A DNA stretch of 64,000 nucleotides from Dendrophyllia cribrosa (GCA_024195265.1 JAJLRJ010000002.1:22531070-22595069); one strand, 5' to 3'. Counted from the first letter of the stretch, positions 10,731 to 24,889 are shown. Numbers and translations are program-made. Notes: generated by a model from the sequence alone, not told the origin.

Positions 10731-12000
10731 CAGTTGTATTCCATAATTAACCATATTCGTGTATAACAAGGGACTAGTTACAGAGACTTAATTGAGGGAC
10801 TGGTCCCTGTGACAAGTCACACACACAATCAGACAAGTCCCGGGGACCATAAATCACAGGGTCAAGACACCTGTATTGTTTGCACTAAGGGGCTGGTCGT
10901 GAGGACAGTTTAAGTTTTTTGTGGTTGATTTTTTAATTTGTCATCACGGAGACAATTCTCATGACCAGTCCACACAAAGGGACAAGCACAATTTGATCTG
11001 GCCGGCCTCCCCACCCCCTTCCATGGGAAGATGAATCACAGGAACAAGTCACCTGTAGTTTTTTTAAAGTGACTGGTCACAAGTAAAATATGATTTTGTT
11101 TTGGTTGAATAATTCATAAGATAAGTCACGTTGGTCCCTGCGAATAGAATGTTTCAAGAAAATGGGTAGTTTACATCACAGGGCTTGCTACCTGAGACTA
11201 CTCCAATCAGGTAGAGTCTACCTTCTATAGCACAGAAGGAGGTCGGACACTTATTGAGAATTATATAACGTACTGTCGACACTTGGAATTTTATTTTCAA
11301 TAAATTTTTAACTGAATGCACGGCTGGCTCTACGGCAATGGGCTGATTTGTTAAGCGGCCAATATTTCGGCAAACAAAGTTAGCCTTTCTCAGGGCCAGA
11401 GCTATTGTTTACAAACTTGCTCATTTTAGTTCCTACAGCCGTAATCACTGATGGCGAGATCGTTTAACTTCAATCCGCTTAAAACAATGATATTATATAG
11501 GCATGATACATCCTCAGAAAAGTTTCATATTCCAGAGGTGATTACTAAACGCATTTTCCGAAAATTGTGTTCCTTCGTTTACTCCTTGTCGAGCGGTTGA
11601 ACTTTGAACCAGCTTTTATTTAGCTTTGCCAAGAAACACTGCGACCGCGACAACGCGAAAATTTCGCGCCTATTTTGTCCAATCGTGTGATTAATAATTT
11701 TTCTCTTTTCTTTTCTTTTTCCTTTTTTAATCTAATAGTTCACGCATTTTTCTCCCAAAAATACGAAATTGCACGCAGCGGTCATTTTCGCTTTCCTTCA
11801 AAATGCGAAATTTACCTCCATCGCTGGGTATACGTCATGTAGACCTAATGTATATCGAGAGCTTTATGACAGGTATCACTGAAGCAAATTAAAATTTCCT
11901 AACAAAGACTTGCGATTTATTTTAGTAAATCGTGAAGGCCGATTCCAAATCATTTTATTGTGTTCGCTCATGATCCTTCGCCACATCGCCGATTCAATAA
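10731..12000. other. Intergenic region upstream of gene 1
   Basis: AT-rich with loosely repeated 'ggtccctg', 'gacaagtcac' words between 10790 and 11130. No coding potential was recognised. The right part is the likely promoter region of gene 1. Confidence 0.35.
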
Positions 12001-12011
12001 CACGTGACTGT
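12001..12011. promoter_or_regulatory. Conserved E-box CACGTGACTGT upstream of gene 1
   Basis: An 11-bp word 97 bp before the gene 1 start codon. The identical word occurs at 38692-38702, 161 bp before the gene 2 start. CACGTG is the palindromic E-box recognised by bHLH factors of the USF/MITF/TFE type, and the following AC fits the preferred flank. Its role here is inferred from conservation between the two copies. Confidence 0.4.
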
Positions 12012-12097
12012 ACAGTACAGGCCCACAATTCACCACGCACCAGACAAAAATAAACTATTAAAAGTACACGAGTTTCGCCTCTACCTTTAGCTTCGAA

Positions 12098-15010
12098 ATG
12101 ACTGCTATGTCAGATGTCCTTTATCAAGTTCAGGTAAGCGTGAATAGCATATTTTGCATCAAAGTGCATTACAATTTACCCATTAACACTTGCCAATCAT
12201 CCGAACAAGCCATCTTGAAGTGAGGAAGGAGAAGGAAGAAGAGTTTCCAATCAATCGTGCGAAATTGTTTCCCTTTTCACTGTTCATCTGTGATCCATTG
12301 AAAGGTTGACTCAGCTATTAAGAACAAATCATTTTTGTTTTTATTCTAGACCGAAGCAATAAAAATAAGGGAACAACTGCTTCAAAATCAGCAGAGAAGG
12401 TTAGTAGAGGTGGCTCTTTCAGTGAATTATTGTCCCTCAAGGTTAAAAAGCAGTATCGAGTGAGCATACATAGTGGGTGTTTTTATGAGGTTTTTCCAAG
12501 TGATCTCAACGAGGGAAAGATACATTCTCAGACGAGTTCCAGTGCAACAAACAAAACTGAACAAAAATCTCTTCCAGCTTTTAATCTTTTATATACATTC
12601 CTGGGTTTCATTGCGTTTCTAAAATCAGCATCCATTTCTATACGTCCCTTTCGGTACAGTAATATAATCAATAAAGGGCAAAGTAGCTGCATGGCATATC
12701 CAAGATGTTACAAGCAGGCAGCGAGTATTGTGATCGTTCGACAATCCCCTAGCCACTGGACGCCCCCAACTGTAGGAATTAAATAACCAGTACAATTCCT
12801 TTTGTTATTGCTAACTAACAGAAAGTTGACCAATTCAATTGATCTGTGTTACAGGCATGCGCATCTGCCATTTCAAAATGACATCACATCAAGTGCCTTT
12901 GTAAGTACCAAGTAAATAAAATATATTAAGAAATTCTGATTGCATATTTGACCATTGCACCAAACTGCATTACAGTTCTATTGACCCATATGATGCTTAC
13001 TATGCAGTCCATAATGCCAAACTACCCACTTTCTAATCATTGCATTGTTAAGAATATATTATCTCTGCTTCGATTTTAGTATGAATTAGTCCAAACAAGG
13101 AGGAATCTCCTTCATAATCAACAGAGAAGGTAGGTACAAATGGTTCTTAAGTGAGGTTTTGTTCCTTAAGCTTTAAAAGCAGTACTGCAAGTACTGGTAT
13201 GAGGTTTTTTCAAGTGCTCCTAAGAGGGAAAATTCTATTATAAAAGAAAAACCTGTTAAAAGTATCATTCGAGAACACGCGAAATACAAAAATAAAGGAA
13301 AAAATTCTTTTTATATTAGTGCATTTTTAAAATCATAATCCACCAATACACGTCCTCCTTTTTCCAGTAATAGAACAAATAAAGTACAAAGTAGCTGCAT
13401 TCTTGTCCAAGGGGTAGCAAAACGGCAGTACGTTTGTGATCATTTGTAAACGTCCTCAAATGTACATGTGGAGGCTCCAATAGCCACTGGACGTCTCTAG
13501 CTGTAGGAAATCAATTACATGTACAAATTCACTTCAACAACCAATGCTTTACCAATTAACTTGGTCTGTGTTTCAGGCAGCTGCACCTTCAGCAGGGTGA
13601 TGACTTCCTAAGAAGTGTCAATGTACGTACCAAGCCATTATGCAATACTACGTAGTGCTGATTGCATATTTTCCATCAATCTGCGATAAAGCTCACTTAT
13701 TAACCTCCTCCTCCCGATGCTTATCTCTTTAAAGGATTTCCATACAGAAACATATTTATTAGGCAACCCACCAAGCCAAACTGTCCCTCTATCCACTCTC
13801 CTCTTAAACCATTGCAAGGTTGACACAATTTTTACGAATATATTATTTCTGCTTCGATTCTAGTATGAATCAGTGCACATAAGAAGACATCTGCTTCTTA
13901 ATCAGCAGAGAAGGTACGTATAGATGGTTCGTAAAGTAAGGTAGTAATAGTTCTCTGTGGTTAGAGGCACGGTTGTAATGCATACTGTCTTATGATAATG
14001 TGATGTTATTAGGGTTTTAAAGTGATCATAAAGGAATATCTATCCACCGGAAAAGAAGCTAGTGTACATATTGAAAGAACAAGAACAAAGTTTTGTGCAT
14101 ACCTCTTTTAGCTTAGAAAAAAAATCATAATTTCATTGAGACTTGAGTAGTAATTGTCAGCCTCAGGTCATTAAAACACCACACTGGACCTCAGGAATGA
14201 AAGACCTGTTAAATTAATCACTACACCAGACTCTTCACTATTACTATCCTTTCGCTTGGAAAAAAAAAAGAAACAAACAAACTACTCATTTTCTTCTATT
14301 CTGTCCAAAAGTACATTCTATTGTAAGTCTTGTAAATAGCTAGTGACATGTCATGCTTTTATAACATAATATAAAATAATATAATGTTATGTTATGTAAT
14401 ATACCATAATATAATTAAAAAAAATACAATACAATATAATGTAATGTAATATAATATACTAAACTATACTATACCGTACCATACTATAACATACTATACC
14501 ATACTACGCTTTACTACACTATACTACACCATACCATACCATACCATACCATACCATACCATACCATACCATACCATACCATACCATACCATACTCCCAA
14601 CCCTGAAGATGACTTAATTAGTTGAAAACGTTCAACCTTTTTTAGCCTTAGTAAATAGTACTATTTTAAATTTTAAGGCGAACATTATGGACATAATGTA
14701 ATGTAATGTAAAGTATGTAAACCAAATTCTCTCCAAATAATTGATCATGGTTAAACGTTTCCTCTCCCTTAATTCCTCAACAACTGAAGACGATGTTTAC
14801 CAAAGTGTGGTATTATAATAAGTCTCTGTTACTACCAAAGCATCATAATGAGATTATATATATTTCATTATTTGTAGAAAAAATATTACCATACTTTGCC
14901 TGAAAAATTGCATGTTGCTTCAAAGAATTCTCCATGTTTTTTTTAGAATTAAAAGCAAGTGTTTTCGTGTTTACTAAAGGAGGATGGTGAGCCCATCCAC
15001 CACCCCTTAA
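12098..15010 (+). CDS. Gene 1: mini-exon repeat protein, about 102 residues, unknown family
   Basis: Predicted join: 12098-12133, 12350-12399 (A1), 12855-12900 (B1), 13080-13129 (A2), 13577-13622 (B2), 13864-13913 (A3), 14980-15010. Every junction is GT-AG and phases match: exon 1 ends in phase 0, A exons run phase 0 to 2, B exons 2 to 0. The product starts MTAMSDVLYQVQ. A exons encode a motif ending NQQRR ('KIREQLLQNQQRR', 'QTRRNLLHNQQRR', 'HIRRHLLLNQQRR'); B exons encode 15-residue spacers. The tail is RRMVSPSTTP then stop. There is no signal peptide or membrane segment; the composition (Arg, Gln, Leu) suggests amphipathic helix. It is a paralogue of gene 2, with the same exon order, phases and stop position. 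A spliced 3'UTR is likely (donor at about 15049, acceptor at about 16861, AATAAA at 17282). No known domain was recognised; the function is unknown. Confidence 0.6.
14340..14595. repeat. Low-complexity TAATA/CATAC microsatellite in gene 1 last intron
   Basis: AT-rich 'ataatataat' words grade into a near-perfect (CCATA)n run at about 14524-14593, roughly 14 copies. Confidence 0.85.
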
Positions 15011-15678
15011 CCAGGATATTCATAACCATTGCAGCGTCTGTCTTGAGGTATGCGTGGTGTCTACTTCTAACGACAGATGTGGCTTTCTTATTCTCACCAC
15101 CGCCTCAATAAGGACATGAACCATTTATTGTCCATAGTTATCTTGATTCCTTGACAATTAAATAATATGAACACACCCCAGGAGAACTTGAATTTTCCCG
15201 TTAAGGAGCCAGCAACAAGAAGTGCACATAACGACCGTAGCTGTTTGATTATCCACCTTAAGAGAGGTTCATGCGTTCGTCACCAACTCAAATCTAAATT
15301 CAATACCAACATATCCAGGAATGGTTTTGATATTATTTGGTTTCCAAGATCCATTTTGCTTTGTGAATCTGTGACAAGGATGTAAACAAAATATATCATC
15401 AGCATTGCAGTTACTATAGAGTAGAAACTTTGGTTACAAAATCAAAAATAGATACCACTGAAGCATATATGGAATTCGTCACTGGCTAGGTTGTTGCTGG
15501 TGCTGATTACAAATTCTGAAGAAAAAAACCCAAACATCTCCAAAGATATTTAAAGATTTTTATGTTCAGAAACAATCACAACAAAATATATATTTTAAGC
15601 TTTAGTGTGATCTTTCAAAGATCAAAATTGAAAAGCTCTTCATTGGAATTTACACCAAATAATAAATATTTTATGTTG

Positions 15679-15710
<32 letters not shown>

Positions 15711-16055
15711 AAAGTATGGTTTACAACATGACAACTATGCAAATAGCCAAAATTCTACCTCCAAGAAAACTGGCTTTAAAAAAATTCATATCAACATTTG
15801 ATATATTTTTTTTAATTGAAAGGAATATTGTAAATAGTGTTTTGACTGAATAGTTTTTTTAAGTGAAATTAATTGTAAAATAAGATTTTTTTAGTTAGCT
15901 TTGTTATCAATAAAAGATTTGGTTTAACACCTTTGAATATTAAATATTAATAATAATACTTAAGATTGAATATTTAATATTCAAATATTATATTGAATAT
16001 TTAACACCTTGTAACATACGTTATGTATTTTCATCTTTTCAAGCAATAAAGACCA
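15011..16055. other. Probable 3'UTR exon end and UTR intron of gene 1
   Basis: After the stop, sequence matching the gene 2 copy continues to a donor at about 15049 ('cttgag|gtatgc'). The rest is AT-rich, with a (TA)n run near 15678-15706. The 15167-15385 ORF is not supported by any domain. Confidence 0.4.
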
Positions 16056-16506
16056 TTATTATTATTATTATGTTTATTCCTTTAAGGCTCAGGCACAATG
16101 TTCTGTCTGGTTGATATTCACTGGAAGCGGGTTCCAACATGTCACCATGGGTTCCAGGACTTTTCTTTCTTTCCTCTTACAAGGACAGCACCTTTCTCAG
16201 GATCTTTGCTGTACCCAACAATGCTGTTTTCTGAATAGTTTCCATTCTTATGGTTACACCAATTTGCTTCATGTACTTCTCACAGTTGACTGAAATGGCA
16301 CCAAGTGCCCCGATAACAACTGGGACGACAGTGACTTTCCGCTTGTGCCAGAGTTTTGCCACTTCATCTTTCAATAGTTGGTATTTCTCAATCTTCTCGA
16401 GCTCCTTATCTCTCACCCTGTTGTCACCTGGGATGGCAACATCAATTATAATGACCTCTCTCTCTCTTTCCTATCAATATTATTATTATTATTATTATTA
16501 TTATTA
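16056..16506 (-). mobile_element. Truncated LINE, C-terminal end of ORF2
   Basis: The minus frame 16416-16177 contains 'VVPVVIGALGAISVN' and 'QKTALLGTAKILRKVLSL', a C-terminal block I associate with many invertebrate non-LTR retrotransposons. TTA/TAA trinucleotide runs lie on both sides (about 16057-16071 and 16479-16506), consistent with a microsatellite-type 3' tail. It lies in the 3'UTR intron of gene 1 and is truncated and inactive. Confidence 0.65.
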
Positions 16507-17299
16507 AGCCAGCACGAAAACGAGAAACGACAGTCGACTCGCAGAGCTTCTTGCAATCAAGAAAGGCGAAGATTATGCTACCACTATTTCCTGGATCAGA
16601 ACTTACAAAACACGGACTTGCAAGTGCAGAAATTAGCCAGATTTTTTTAAAATATATATCCCCGTTTAACTCCAAAAATTTCAGCTATTCTTTAAATAAA
16701 TGTTTTTATCGAAAAAATGTATATATAGAAATGTAATTCTTTTTAACTTCTCATTTATTTTCAAGTATCAATTTATAGTCATTGCAAATTATTATTATTG
16801 CTATTTTTAATAGATATTTTAATGTTTTAGCTCTATAATTGTTTTTTTTTATTTTCCAACAGATGGAATGAAGGCGATAAAGGCAGCTGAAGCTTTCTCA
16901 GCAAAGAAAAATATTATTTATATTTATAATTTTATTGTTCCTTTATGTAAAAATTGTCGTTATTCAATATACTGTAAACAGTCCCCTAAGTTTTCGAGCC
17001 TTGAATCTCGTGGTCAGCGGGAAATTTGGGAAAAGAACAAGACAACTAAGGATATGTTCTCAGTCGTATTGTCCTTTTTCGAGATTTCGCTTACCACAAT
17101 AACTATTCAAAATGGCGGTTTATGATAATCGAGAAAAGCAAACATGAAAAGCTGGGGACTGTGAACAGTACATTTTCGTTCTTGTAAAAGAAACCGAAAA
17201 AAAAAAACTAAACACAATGTATTATCACATTATTTATTAATTTATTATAATGTAACATGCTTTAAGGATACAGTATTTAAAAATAAACTCTACTTAAAA

Positions 17300-20200
17300 A
17301 ACAAACACGTGAGGGAAAATCATGGTTACAGAAGTATCGTTTTCGCTTGTTTCATGAAACGTAGAAAAATATTTTCGTCCACGCAAGTGTTTTTGTATCG
17401 CTTTTACCATTTGTCCATACTAATGTGTTCCTTTGAAACGCATTGACAGTCTTTCAAAATTTGGGACAATTCCTTCAATTCTTGAGTCGATGATCATCAT
17501 GATCATTATAGAGGCTCAGTTTAATTCCCCCCCCCCCCCCCACCCCACCCCCTCCCCGACAAAAAACAGGAACCTGATCGATACAGTCATAGTTAATAGA
17601 ACAAACTAGTTATGAAACTCAGTCAGTCCTTTGTTATATGTTTTTGTTCTCCATTTCTTTTGTTCGTTTGCCTAGACCCTGCACAAAACACAAAAGGTAT
17701 TGAAATTCATATGAGCAACTGACCAGTAGAAACATTTGGGCTCACACGTTAAACAAAACAATGTGCAGGGTCACGTTTCGTTCAACATAAAACAGCAGCT
17801 TTGTACACTTTTTTTAAAACTTGATGAGCTTCATAACCAGTTTGTTCTATTAACTATGATACAGTTCAACACGTTTTTTCAACACTAATTTCTAGAACTC
17901 TGGCGAAATTGAAATGAAGGCGATGGAGCATGAAACGGTAACCTAATAGATACAGTGTATGTTCGGAGGGAAATCGTTTCGTAAAATCGATTTTTCTTAA
18001 GTTGACTGATTGGTTGTAATATGTTTGTTGTTGTGAATTTAATTCTATAGAAAAGATGGCAATTGCAGTCATAAATGATGTGCTGATTTTGTAGTAAATG
18101 GTTAAAGTGTTTCCATCCCAGACAATCGGAGATTGGCTAGATACGACAAACTCCAGTGGAATTGTCCCGTGACAGAGAGACAGTTATAACTGGAACCGCC
18201 AAAAATTCAACGGTGCGCATCAGTACGTGTCCCGACATATATTTGCACCGCTTCAGTAACGATGAAGACATGACGTAATGCACTTAATCCATCGAAGAAA
18301 CTGTCAATGAACCATGCAGACTTAAATAAAATATGATTATAAACAAAATTAAAGAAATCAAAGGTCACTGGCAAGGCTCCAGCTCAGACTCCAAACAAAC
18401 AAGCTTTATTCGTGCAGTTAATTTTGCATGATCTTCATACCAAGAATAATTAATTGTCCATTAAGGAAACTTTCTAAGACGGCTGACTTTGTCACTATAA
18501 TCCTAATGGGTGCCTTAACCAGTTTGGAAAAGCGCATAACTTCTAAATTCTAAATTCAAATTTTAAATCGTAAATTATGTTCTATTACACAAGGCGTCTC
18601 AAACAAATCAATGCGTTTGTTTTCTTAGTCGTTGGAGAGTTTTTTACAACAGACTTGAACTTTTCAAATAGGAAACCTTTGACGTACATTTCCAATACTT
18701 TCCGTTAGTTTTAAAAAAACAATTATTTGGCATTCTAGCAAAAGCATTCTAGAAAAGCAAACAAAACTAAAAAGCCTTCTAGAATCGCTGGATGAAATTC
18801 TTCGAGTAACTTGCAATGTTGTACGTGTACATACTTGTTTATAGTACCAAAATGAAACAGAGTGTTTGGCTTAAACGGATTCTTCATAAACGGTCTTTAT
18901 TTTGGTTGGAGGTAACGCGCGCTTATGGTAAAGACACATTGGACCACTGTTGTGTGTCGTTTGCCAAAAAGAACAAATAACGAGCCACAAACAGACAGGA
19001 TCGCAGTGGGTCATTGCTTGGATGGAATCAGGCCACCAGTCTACCTACATAATAAATGATAAAAACTTTATTTTTGTCAGGAATTATAGCAGTCATCCAC
19101 TAAGTAAGGACACAACTAAAACAATAAATAAAAATAGTAATAAAAAAAAACTAAACGAAAACTTTGTTCTGACGTCTGAAAAAAGAAAAGTTGAAAATAG
19201 TTACCATACTACGAAATCAGTCTTGGCACCCTACAAAACTACAAAGAATATGATCGTACGTTTATTCACAGTTTCTAAGATCTACACTCCAGAGTTAATC
19301 CAGGATTTAAACTGTCCAAGGTGGTTCTTGGATTTTTCAAAGGAAGTCCAAACAAGGCCAATATTATGCTTGTTTCATATGCTTGACAGACATAAGTTAT
19401 CAGAACGTAAGGTCGTAACCCATTCAAATATTATCGGTTTTTGGTTTCATGTTTAGGTTACAGTCTCTCCCCGTGCACAAATTTACGCCTTCAAACTATG
19501 TTCAATGCAGATATTTGATACCTTTCAAACGCCTTTTTTTGGATGATTTTAGGAAACCAAATACTTCAAGTACCTTAGTGTACTGCGGGGGCGTCTTGCA
19601 ATGCTCCGCCCTCCCAAAACTTCGGTTTCTTTTATTCATAGTACTTGGCATTGTTTGACGTCTCGTGTTCTTTTGTTAATCCAAATGATCACAAGACGCC
19701 GCACAGCACGGGTCATTTAATTTCCTTGTATCCTAAATAGTTTCTCTTTTTGCCTTATGATGAAACAACACATATCTGTTAAGAAATACAAGAGCAGATG
19801 GTACCATCCAAAGTCGAGATTATTATTTTAAACGACTCATCATGTTCACCAGAGAAAAGTGAACGACCACAAATGTTAAGCACTTGACACAACTGTCACT
19901 TTAAAATATGCTCCACCTACAAACGGGTCACCTATTTTTAGACAGCCACTGTGTGAATTGAATCATACATTCTGATCGTCTTTAATACAACATTCAATTC
20001 ATAGCAGACAGCGTGCTGAACTTGAGCAATGCTCTCTAAAGCATGTAATATAGCCGTAAGTGTAAAAAAGATAGAATGGTATCACAAACGTTTGGTAACT
20101 ACAACAAAAGCAAGGAGGTACCATCCAAGACTAAGTTCGTCATCCTGTAGTGGTACTATTTGATTCTCTTTTACCTCCGTGCCATCCACAGGATGACAAC

Positions 20201-20790
20201 GCAAATCAGAAAGAAGTCGACATTGATGGCGCTTTGACATTTCGTTACCATCCAGTGGATGGCAAGGAGGTTAAAGAAAATCAAACAGTACAAGGCGAGA
20301 AAAGAGGAAAAGAAACCATCAGAAGGCTGATTCAATGGTATGTACCTACAAAGGAATCTACAACACTCAAGGTCAACGAATTAACCTGATAAACATGAGC
20401 AATATTTTACTAACATAAGTATCCAAGGCAAACTGACTTTATAAGTCTATGTAGATCAAAAACGAGACTCTCAATACATAATAAGCGAGGCCGTCTCGAG
20501 AGACGGGGACCGACATTTTCCATCCCATGATGCTCTTTGTCAAAACCTTTCGTGAAGCTGAAAATATTGAAGGTTACAAAAAACAACTTTAAAATATCCA
20601 AAAATAGTTGTCCACAAAGAAACCATTGCTGTTTATCAGTTCAGCAGGCTAACAACATCAGTATCCTTGCTTTTGATTCGTTATTAGAAGAAACGAAACT
20701 TTACTTTTTACAAAATGAACAGGTCAGTCCGTGCAGTGTCTTCGCCAGTTGCAAAATAAGTTGTCTGACCAATTATTTTTATTCATCAGA
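17300..20790. other. Spacer between genes 1 and 3, colinear with 46.5-49.7 kb
   Basis: No coding exon can be supported. Several short blocks match copy 2 in order: 18190-18290 with 47130-47215, about 18990-19015 with 47900-47925, 19545-19610 with 48535-48590, and 20115-20150 with 48978-49015. The 168-codon frame 18950-19456 is AT-biased and does not persist in the other copy, so I do not treat it as a gene. A poly-C run lies at about 17526-17541. Confidence 0.45.
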
Positions 20791-20814
20791 AGTGTCAGAC
20801 CAACTATAGCCGCG

Positions 20815-22958
20815 ATGGAGGAAAACCCAGGAGAGTTGCATGGCATGGAAGAGGTTTCAAGTTCTCAGACAAACGACACTTTGGTAAGTTTTTCATATCG
20901 GGTCAAGTCAATCCTCCTCGATCGTGTGCGCACATAAAGCCACTGACAAAACATTTTAATATTCTTTAATCGCGTCGTCGTAGAAGCTTTACTTGTCTAG
21001 GAACAATTTGTTATGGTTTTGACTTCTCAAACTAACAGGCAAAACTGAATGAAATCTAGAAAACTGCAGAAGGAGACAATACCGACAATACAATTACATA
21101 TTCAAAGAAAGATTGGAAAACCATTATTTTGTTATTTCGGATAGGATCAAATGTTCCTATCTCTATGTTAATGTTTCCTAACATAATGCATGTATTTTGT
21201 TTCAAAAATCATTACACACGGTTGGAGATTAAATTAGGTTCTAACAAAGTAGTAAAGATTTATATAAGGCTAACATATGTCATTGATATCTCCTATGTTG
21301 AAGCACTTGGACAGTCAAGCCCTTTATACCCTGAGACAACTTCTGCACTCCATAAGGAGCTACATACTGTACATAAACCTACACTCTAACACTGGTCAAG
21401 CAGCTGGTGAATACTCCAGCAGGTAAAAAGTACACACTCATTATTGACAATCAATGAAATGCTGTGCTTCTTTCTATACCCAAAGGGAAGATATATCAAA
21501 TTTTTGTATTCTTTCTCCACATGATAATGACTTGTCCAATTATTTACATATCCTGGTAATTTTGGTCACAATTCCAGGTTACGTAAGAAAGACTTCATTT
21601 GAGAAATTCGATTAGTGTTATTTTGATTGTATAAGCTAACGTGTTTCCGTTGTTACAATTCCTTTGTTTTTTCAACATCAATGGTTCAAAGTAAAGTGTG
21701 TTTTTTTGCATTATTGCAAGAATTGGTTTAATTAATATTTTGGCAGACCTTAAAAAGTTTTTTCACGCCATTATAAGCAAATTCGAGGATTTACCAAACA
21801 AACAACATTGTTAAAGATCAGATCACCACCATTTACATTATAAGCTCTTCTATCAAAATAATACTGCCATGTTTAATACCCATTGCAAATTTGATTTTCT
21901 ATCTGAACACAGACTTGATGACCAGGAAAGGATTTTGTCTCTTCCTACGGTATGTTTGACCTTATTATTTGAATTATACCCATTAGCAATGAAACGAAGT
22001 TAGAAATAGAGCATAAAGTAAACATAGTAGGATGCACGCCGTATTTGCTAACAAGGACAAATGATCGTCTACAATTCATGCCAGTTTATAGATGTTGAAA
22101 AGCAACAATAAAAAATTTAGAAGCGCCCGGTGCCTGTTAGAGGGAATATGGTATGTATAGCACAATACAACCTGTACACTGACAGCCACTGAAGCCATTA
22201 TCAATGAAGAATAGCACTTGGGTTTGGTAGAAATATGCTAAACAGGAGGTTTATGAAAGAGCACAGTGAGAGAACTGGACAATATGTCAAAATGCATGGT
22301 TAAGGGCCCAGTTACTTTCCAAGAATTAATTTATAGCAGAGACTCGTAACATTGCTTTACTGCATAGCAGTTATTATCCAGGCATACAGCCTGAACACCA
22401 TTTGAAAATCTTAAAAACCAAGGGCCAAAGACCCTGATTAATTTTTCTGCATATTAAAGGACATTGTGTTGGGCATTTTGCTGTGCTTTGGTTAAAATAC
22501 ACTAAATATTTGAAAAAGTACCTTTGCTCAAACATAAAATTGCTCCTAGAACACCAAGTCAAGAAGAAAATATCAAGTGATTTCTTTACTTTTTATACGA
22601 TTTTCCCAAGACATCTGATAGAAACTTGAAACAATTGGCCAATTTTTTCAAGTTGCAATTCTATCCGCAACCACAGCCAAATGAAATGAAATTGAAATGA
22701 TCCAGAATGTCTGACCATTTAAAGCCACTTAAGAATCGAAAGAAAACGAAGAGTTAAGAAAGTAGGTTTTTCCTTTTTGTTTCTTCTCTTTTCTGTTGTT
22801 TGATCCTTTCTTTTTATTTTAACAAATATAATGTGTGTAGCGATTTCTATAAAAAATTACGTAATTAATTTGACAGGCCTGCCAAGGTTAGCTTTTGCTA
22901 CCTGCGGGCCTTAAGCAAAAATTATTTACTTTCTTTTTAGGTACCAGATGAAGTCTAA
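20815..22958 (+). CDS. Gene 3: four-exon small protein, about 80 residues, unknown family
   Basis: Predicted join: 20815-20883, 21304-21422, 21913-21949, 22941-22958. Junctions are GT-AG (the exon 2 acceptor 'cctatgttgaag' is pyrimidine-poor) and phases fit: 0, then 2, then 0. The product starts MEENPGELHGMEE. Exon 2 has a Leu/Arg-rich helical stretch ('LYTLRQLLHSIRSYILYI'). The 37-nt exon 3 ends SLPT and the last exon encodes VPDEV. Gene 4 has the same four exons with identical phases, the same 37-nt exon 3 and a tail TPDEL, which is the main evidence that this is real. An acceptor ('tttattcatcag') 25 bp before the ATG suggests a 5'UTR intron, as in gene 4. AATAAA lies at 23043. No signal peptide or known domain was seen. 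Confidence 0.55.
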
Positions 22959-23274
22959 ATACGGGAGACGACTTTAGCTCAATGTTTTTTTTTTTTAATT
23001 TAAATCTTTATTTGTACATATTATCTGTTGCATTTTTTTTAAAATAAATAAATATAAGTGGAAACTACAGAAGGTATTTTGAAAGTTAAAGGTTGAGAAT
23101 ATTCGTTTTTTAAGGGTTCCATTTCTTAAGAAAAGTTTGATATTTATCCTGGCTTCATTGCTACATTTTTCTCTGTATTATATTTATTAAGTTGTTTAAA
23201 ATGCAAGATTGCAGGCTTCATTTCTCTTCGTCTGCAGTTCCTTTAGCTGAATGTTATGATTTTCTGACTTTACT

Positions 23275-23485
23275 TTAACCCTTTAAGCCCTAAGAGTGAT
23301 CAGCATCAAATTTCTCCTTGTAATATTAATGCCTTATCAATAAAAAAGGTTATGAGAATTAAGGACGTGATCACACAAGATGAGGTCTTTTAATGTCCAA
23401 ACAATTTCTCCCCAATACGTCTATAGGAAATGTATACGGACAAGAAATTAGAATTTAAATTTTGATATTAGGGCTTAAAGGGTTG
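23275..23485. mobile_element. MITE with 'aaccctttaagccctaa' inverted ends
   Basis: The left end 'aaccctttaagccctaa' is mirrored by 'ttagggcttaaagggtt' at the right end, about 210 bp apart, with no coding capacity. TTAA borders the left end; the right border reads TTGA. Confidence 0.7.
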
Positions 23486-23489
23486 AAGA

Positions 23490-24889
23490 AGCTATGTCAT
23501 GGGAATTGTTATAATTTTGTGTAAAAAAAATGTGCCAAAATTCAAACTAAGCTACTTTTCTTGCACACAAAATGCTCTTAGAACAACAAAAGGAAGATAT
23601 CAAGTAAATGCTAAAAGAATAACAAACAATTTTCAGCTTTCAACAGAAGAGAACCCTGACAAGAAGTGTTGCAATCCATAATGATATCCGTCTTGGCCAT
23701 TCGTTTCCAACTACACTTATGCATTAGTATATTATTATAGTATAGTATCATGTACATATTTTTTTAACTTTTCATAACCATAGCACTATATTTTTACATG
23801 TAAAATATTGTAAATAGTAAGATAGAGGGCCACTGGTTCGTCAGTAAAAACTGTTGTGTCACACAGTGGTTAATATGTTGTGGTTCAAATTTTTCTTTGG
23901 TTTGAAAATATTCAAACCAGTTTTGTTTTTGTTTTTTTCTTTGTCTCAGATTATGCCAATGAATCTAAGTCAAAGGAAAATAAAATTAAACTGGTTTGAA
24001 AATTTTTAAACCAAAGAAAAATTTGAAACACAACAAATATATGCAACATATTATTTGAAGATGTAAAGAGATTTAGATTCTTAATAAAAATAACCTGTTA
24101 ATACAAATCTGAGGAGTAAATGAGATATACAACGCCATTCCAATGCATCAGTCATTTTCAGCAATGCGCCCCCGCCACCCCCTGCGCCACCCCCCCGCGA
24201 CCAACTTTGAAAAACTGATTGTAAAAAAAAATAGTATACCCCGCTCCTAATAAATCCCCACCCACCACCCCCTACAGGGAAGTGTTAGTTGTCTCGATCT
24301 TTAGCTTTAGTGCATTGCATTGTTTTACTTCGATGCCCTGGCTAAATAAAAACAAAACAACTTGAACTGCTGAAAAACAAAATACACTTTTTGACCTTCG
24401 TTTCGGCCCTCCCTTTGGTCAGCGTAGGAAGGTTCCGTTAGAGTAATTGTGATACGAGATATTTTGGCAAAAAAATTGGGATACGGGATATTTGGTAGAA
24501 AATTTACAGGGATATGAGATATTGAAAAAAGGGAAACCGGGACATCGAGCAACAAATTTGAGATACATGGACCGAATATGCAGTATAAAGGGGATTTAGG
24601 ATATTAATTTAGGCCAACATTTAGTGGATACAGGATATACACCCCCCCCCCCCCCCCCCCCCCCCTTCTCCCACCTGTAGGGCCTCATCAGGCACTATGT
24701 CAGATACCGACACAGATGTGGGCTGTGGTGTACTGTTAGGAGTGGCTAAAAGTCAGATACCGGTATAAATTTGCGTTGCGGTAAACTTACAGTTTACACT
24801 TACACTTACATCACACAGGCACTACAGTGAATACAACCACAGCTAGACATATGCCTGGCCTAAACGTCGTTATAAAATTTTCAAGTAAT
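23490..24889. other. Non-coding, low-complexity rich
   Basis: Contains an inverted pair of 'caaatttttctttggtttgaaaa' type words near 23887-23915 and 23990-24030, and a poly-C run at about 24641-24665. No gene was seen. Confidence 0.35.

Noticed and set aside
14524..14593. CCATA repeats considered as a CRISPR or telomeric array
   Set aside because: A 5-bp simple microsatellite without spacers; it does not match the TTAGGG telomere unit.
18950..19456. 168-codon + strand ORF
   Set aside because: AT-biased composition and no domain; the colinear region of copy 2 (about 47.9 kb) does not keep the frame beyond a short nucleotide match.
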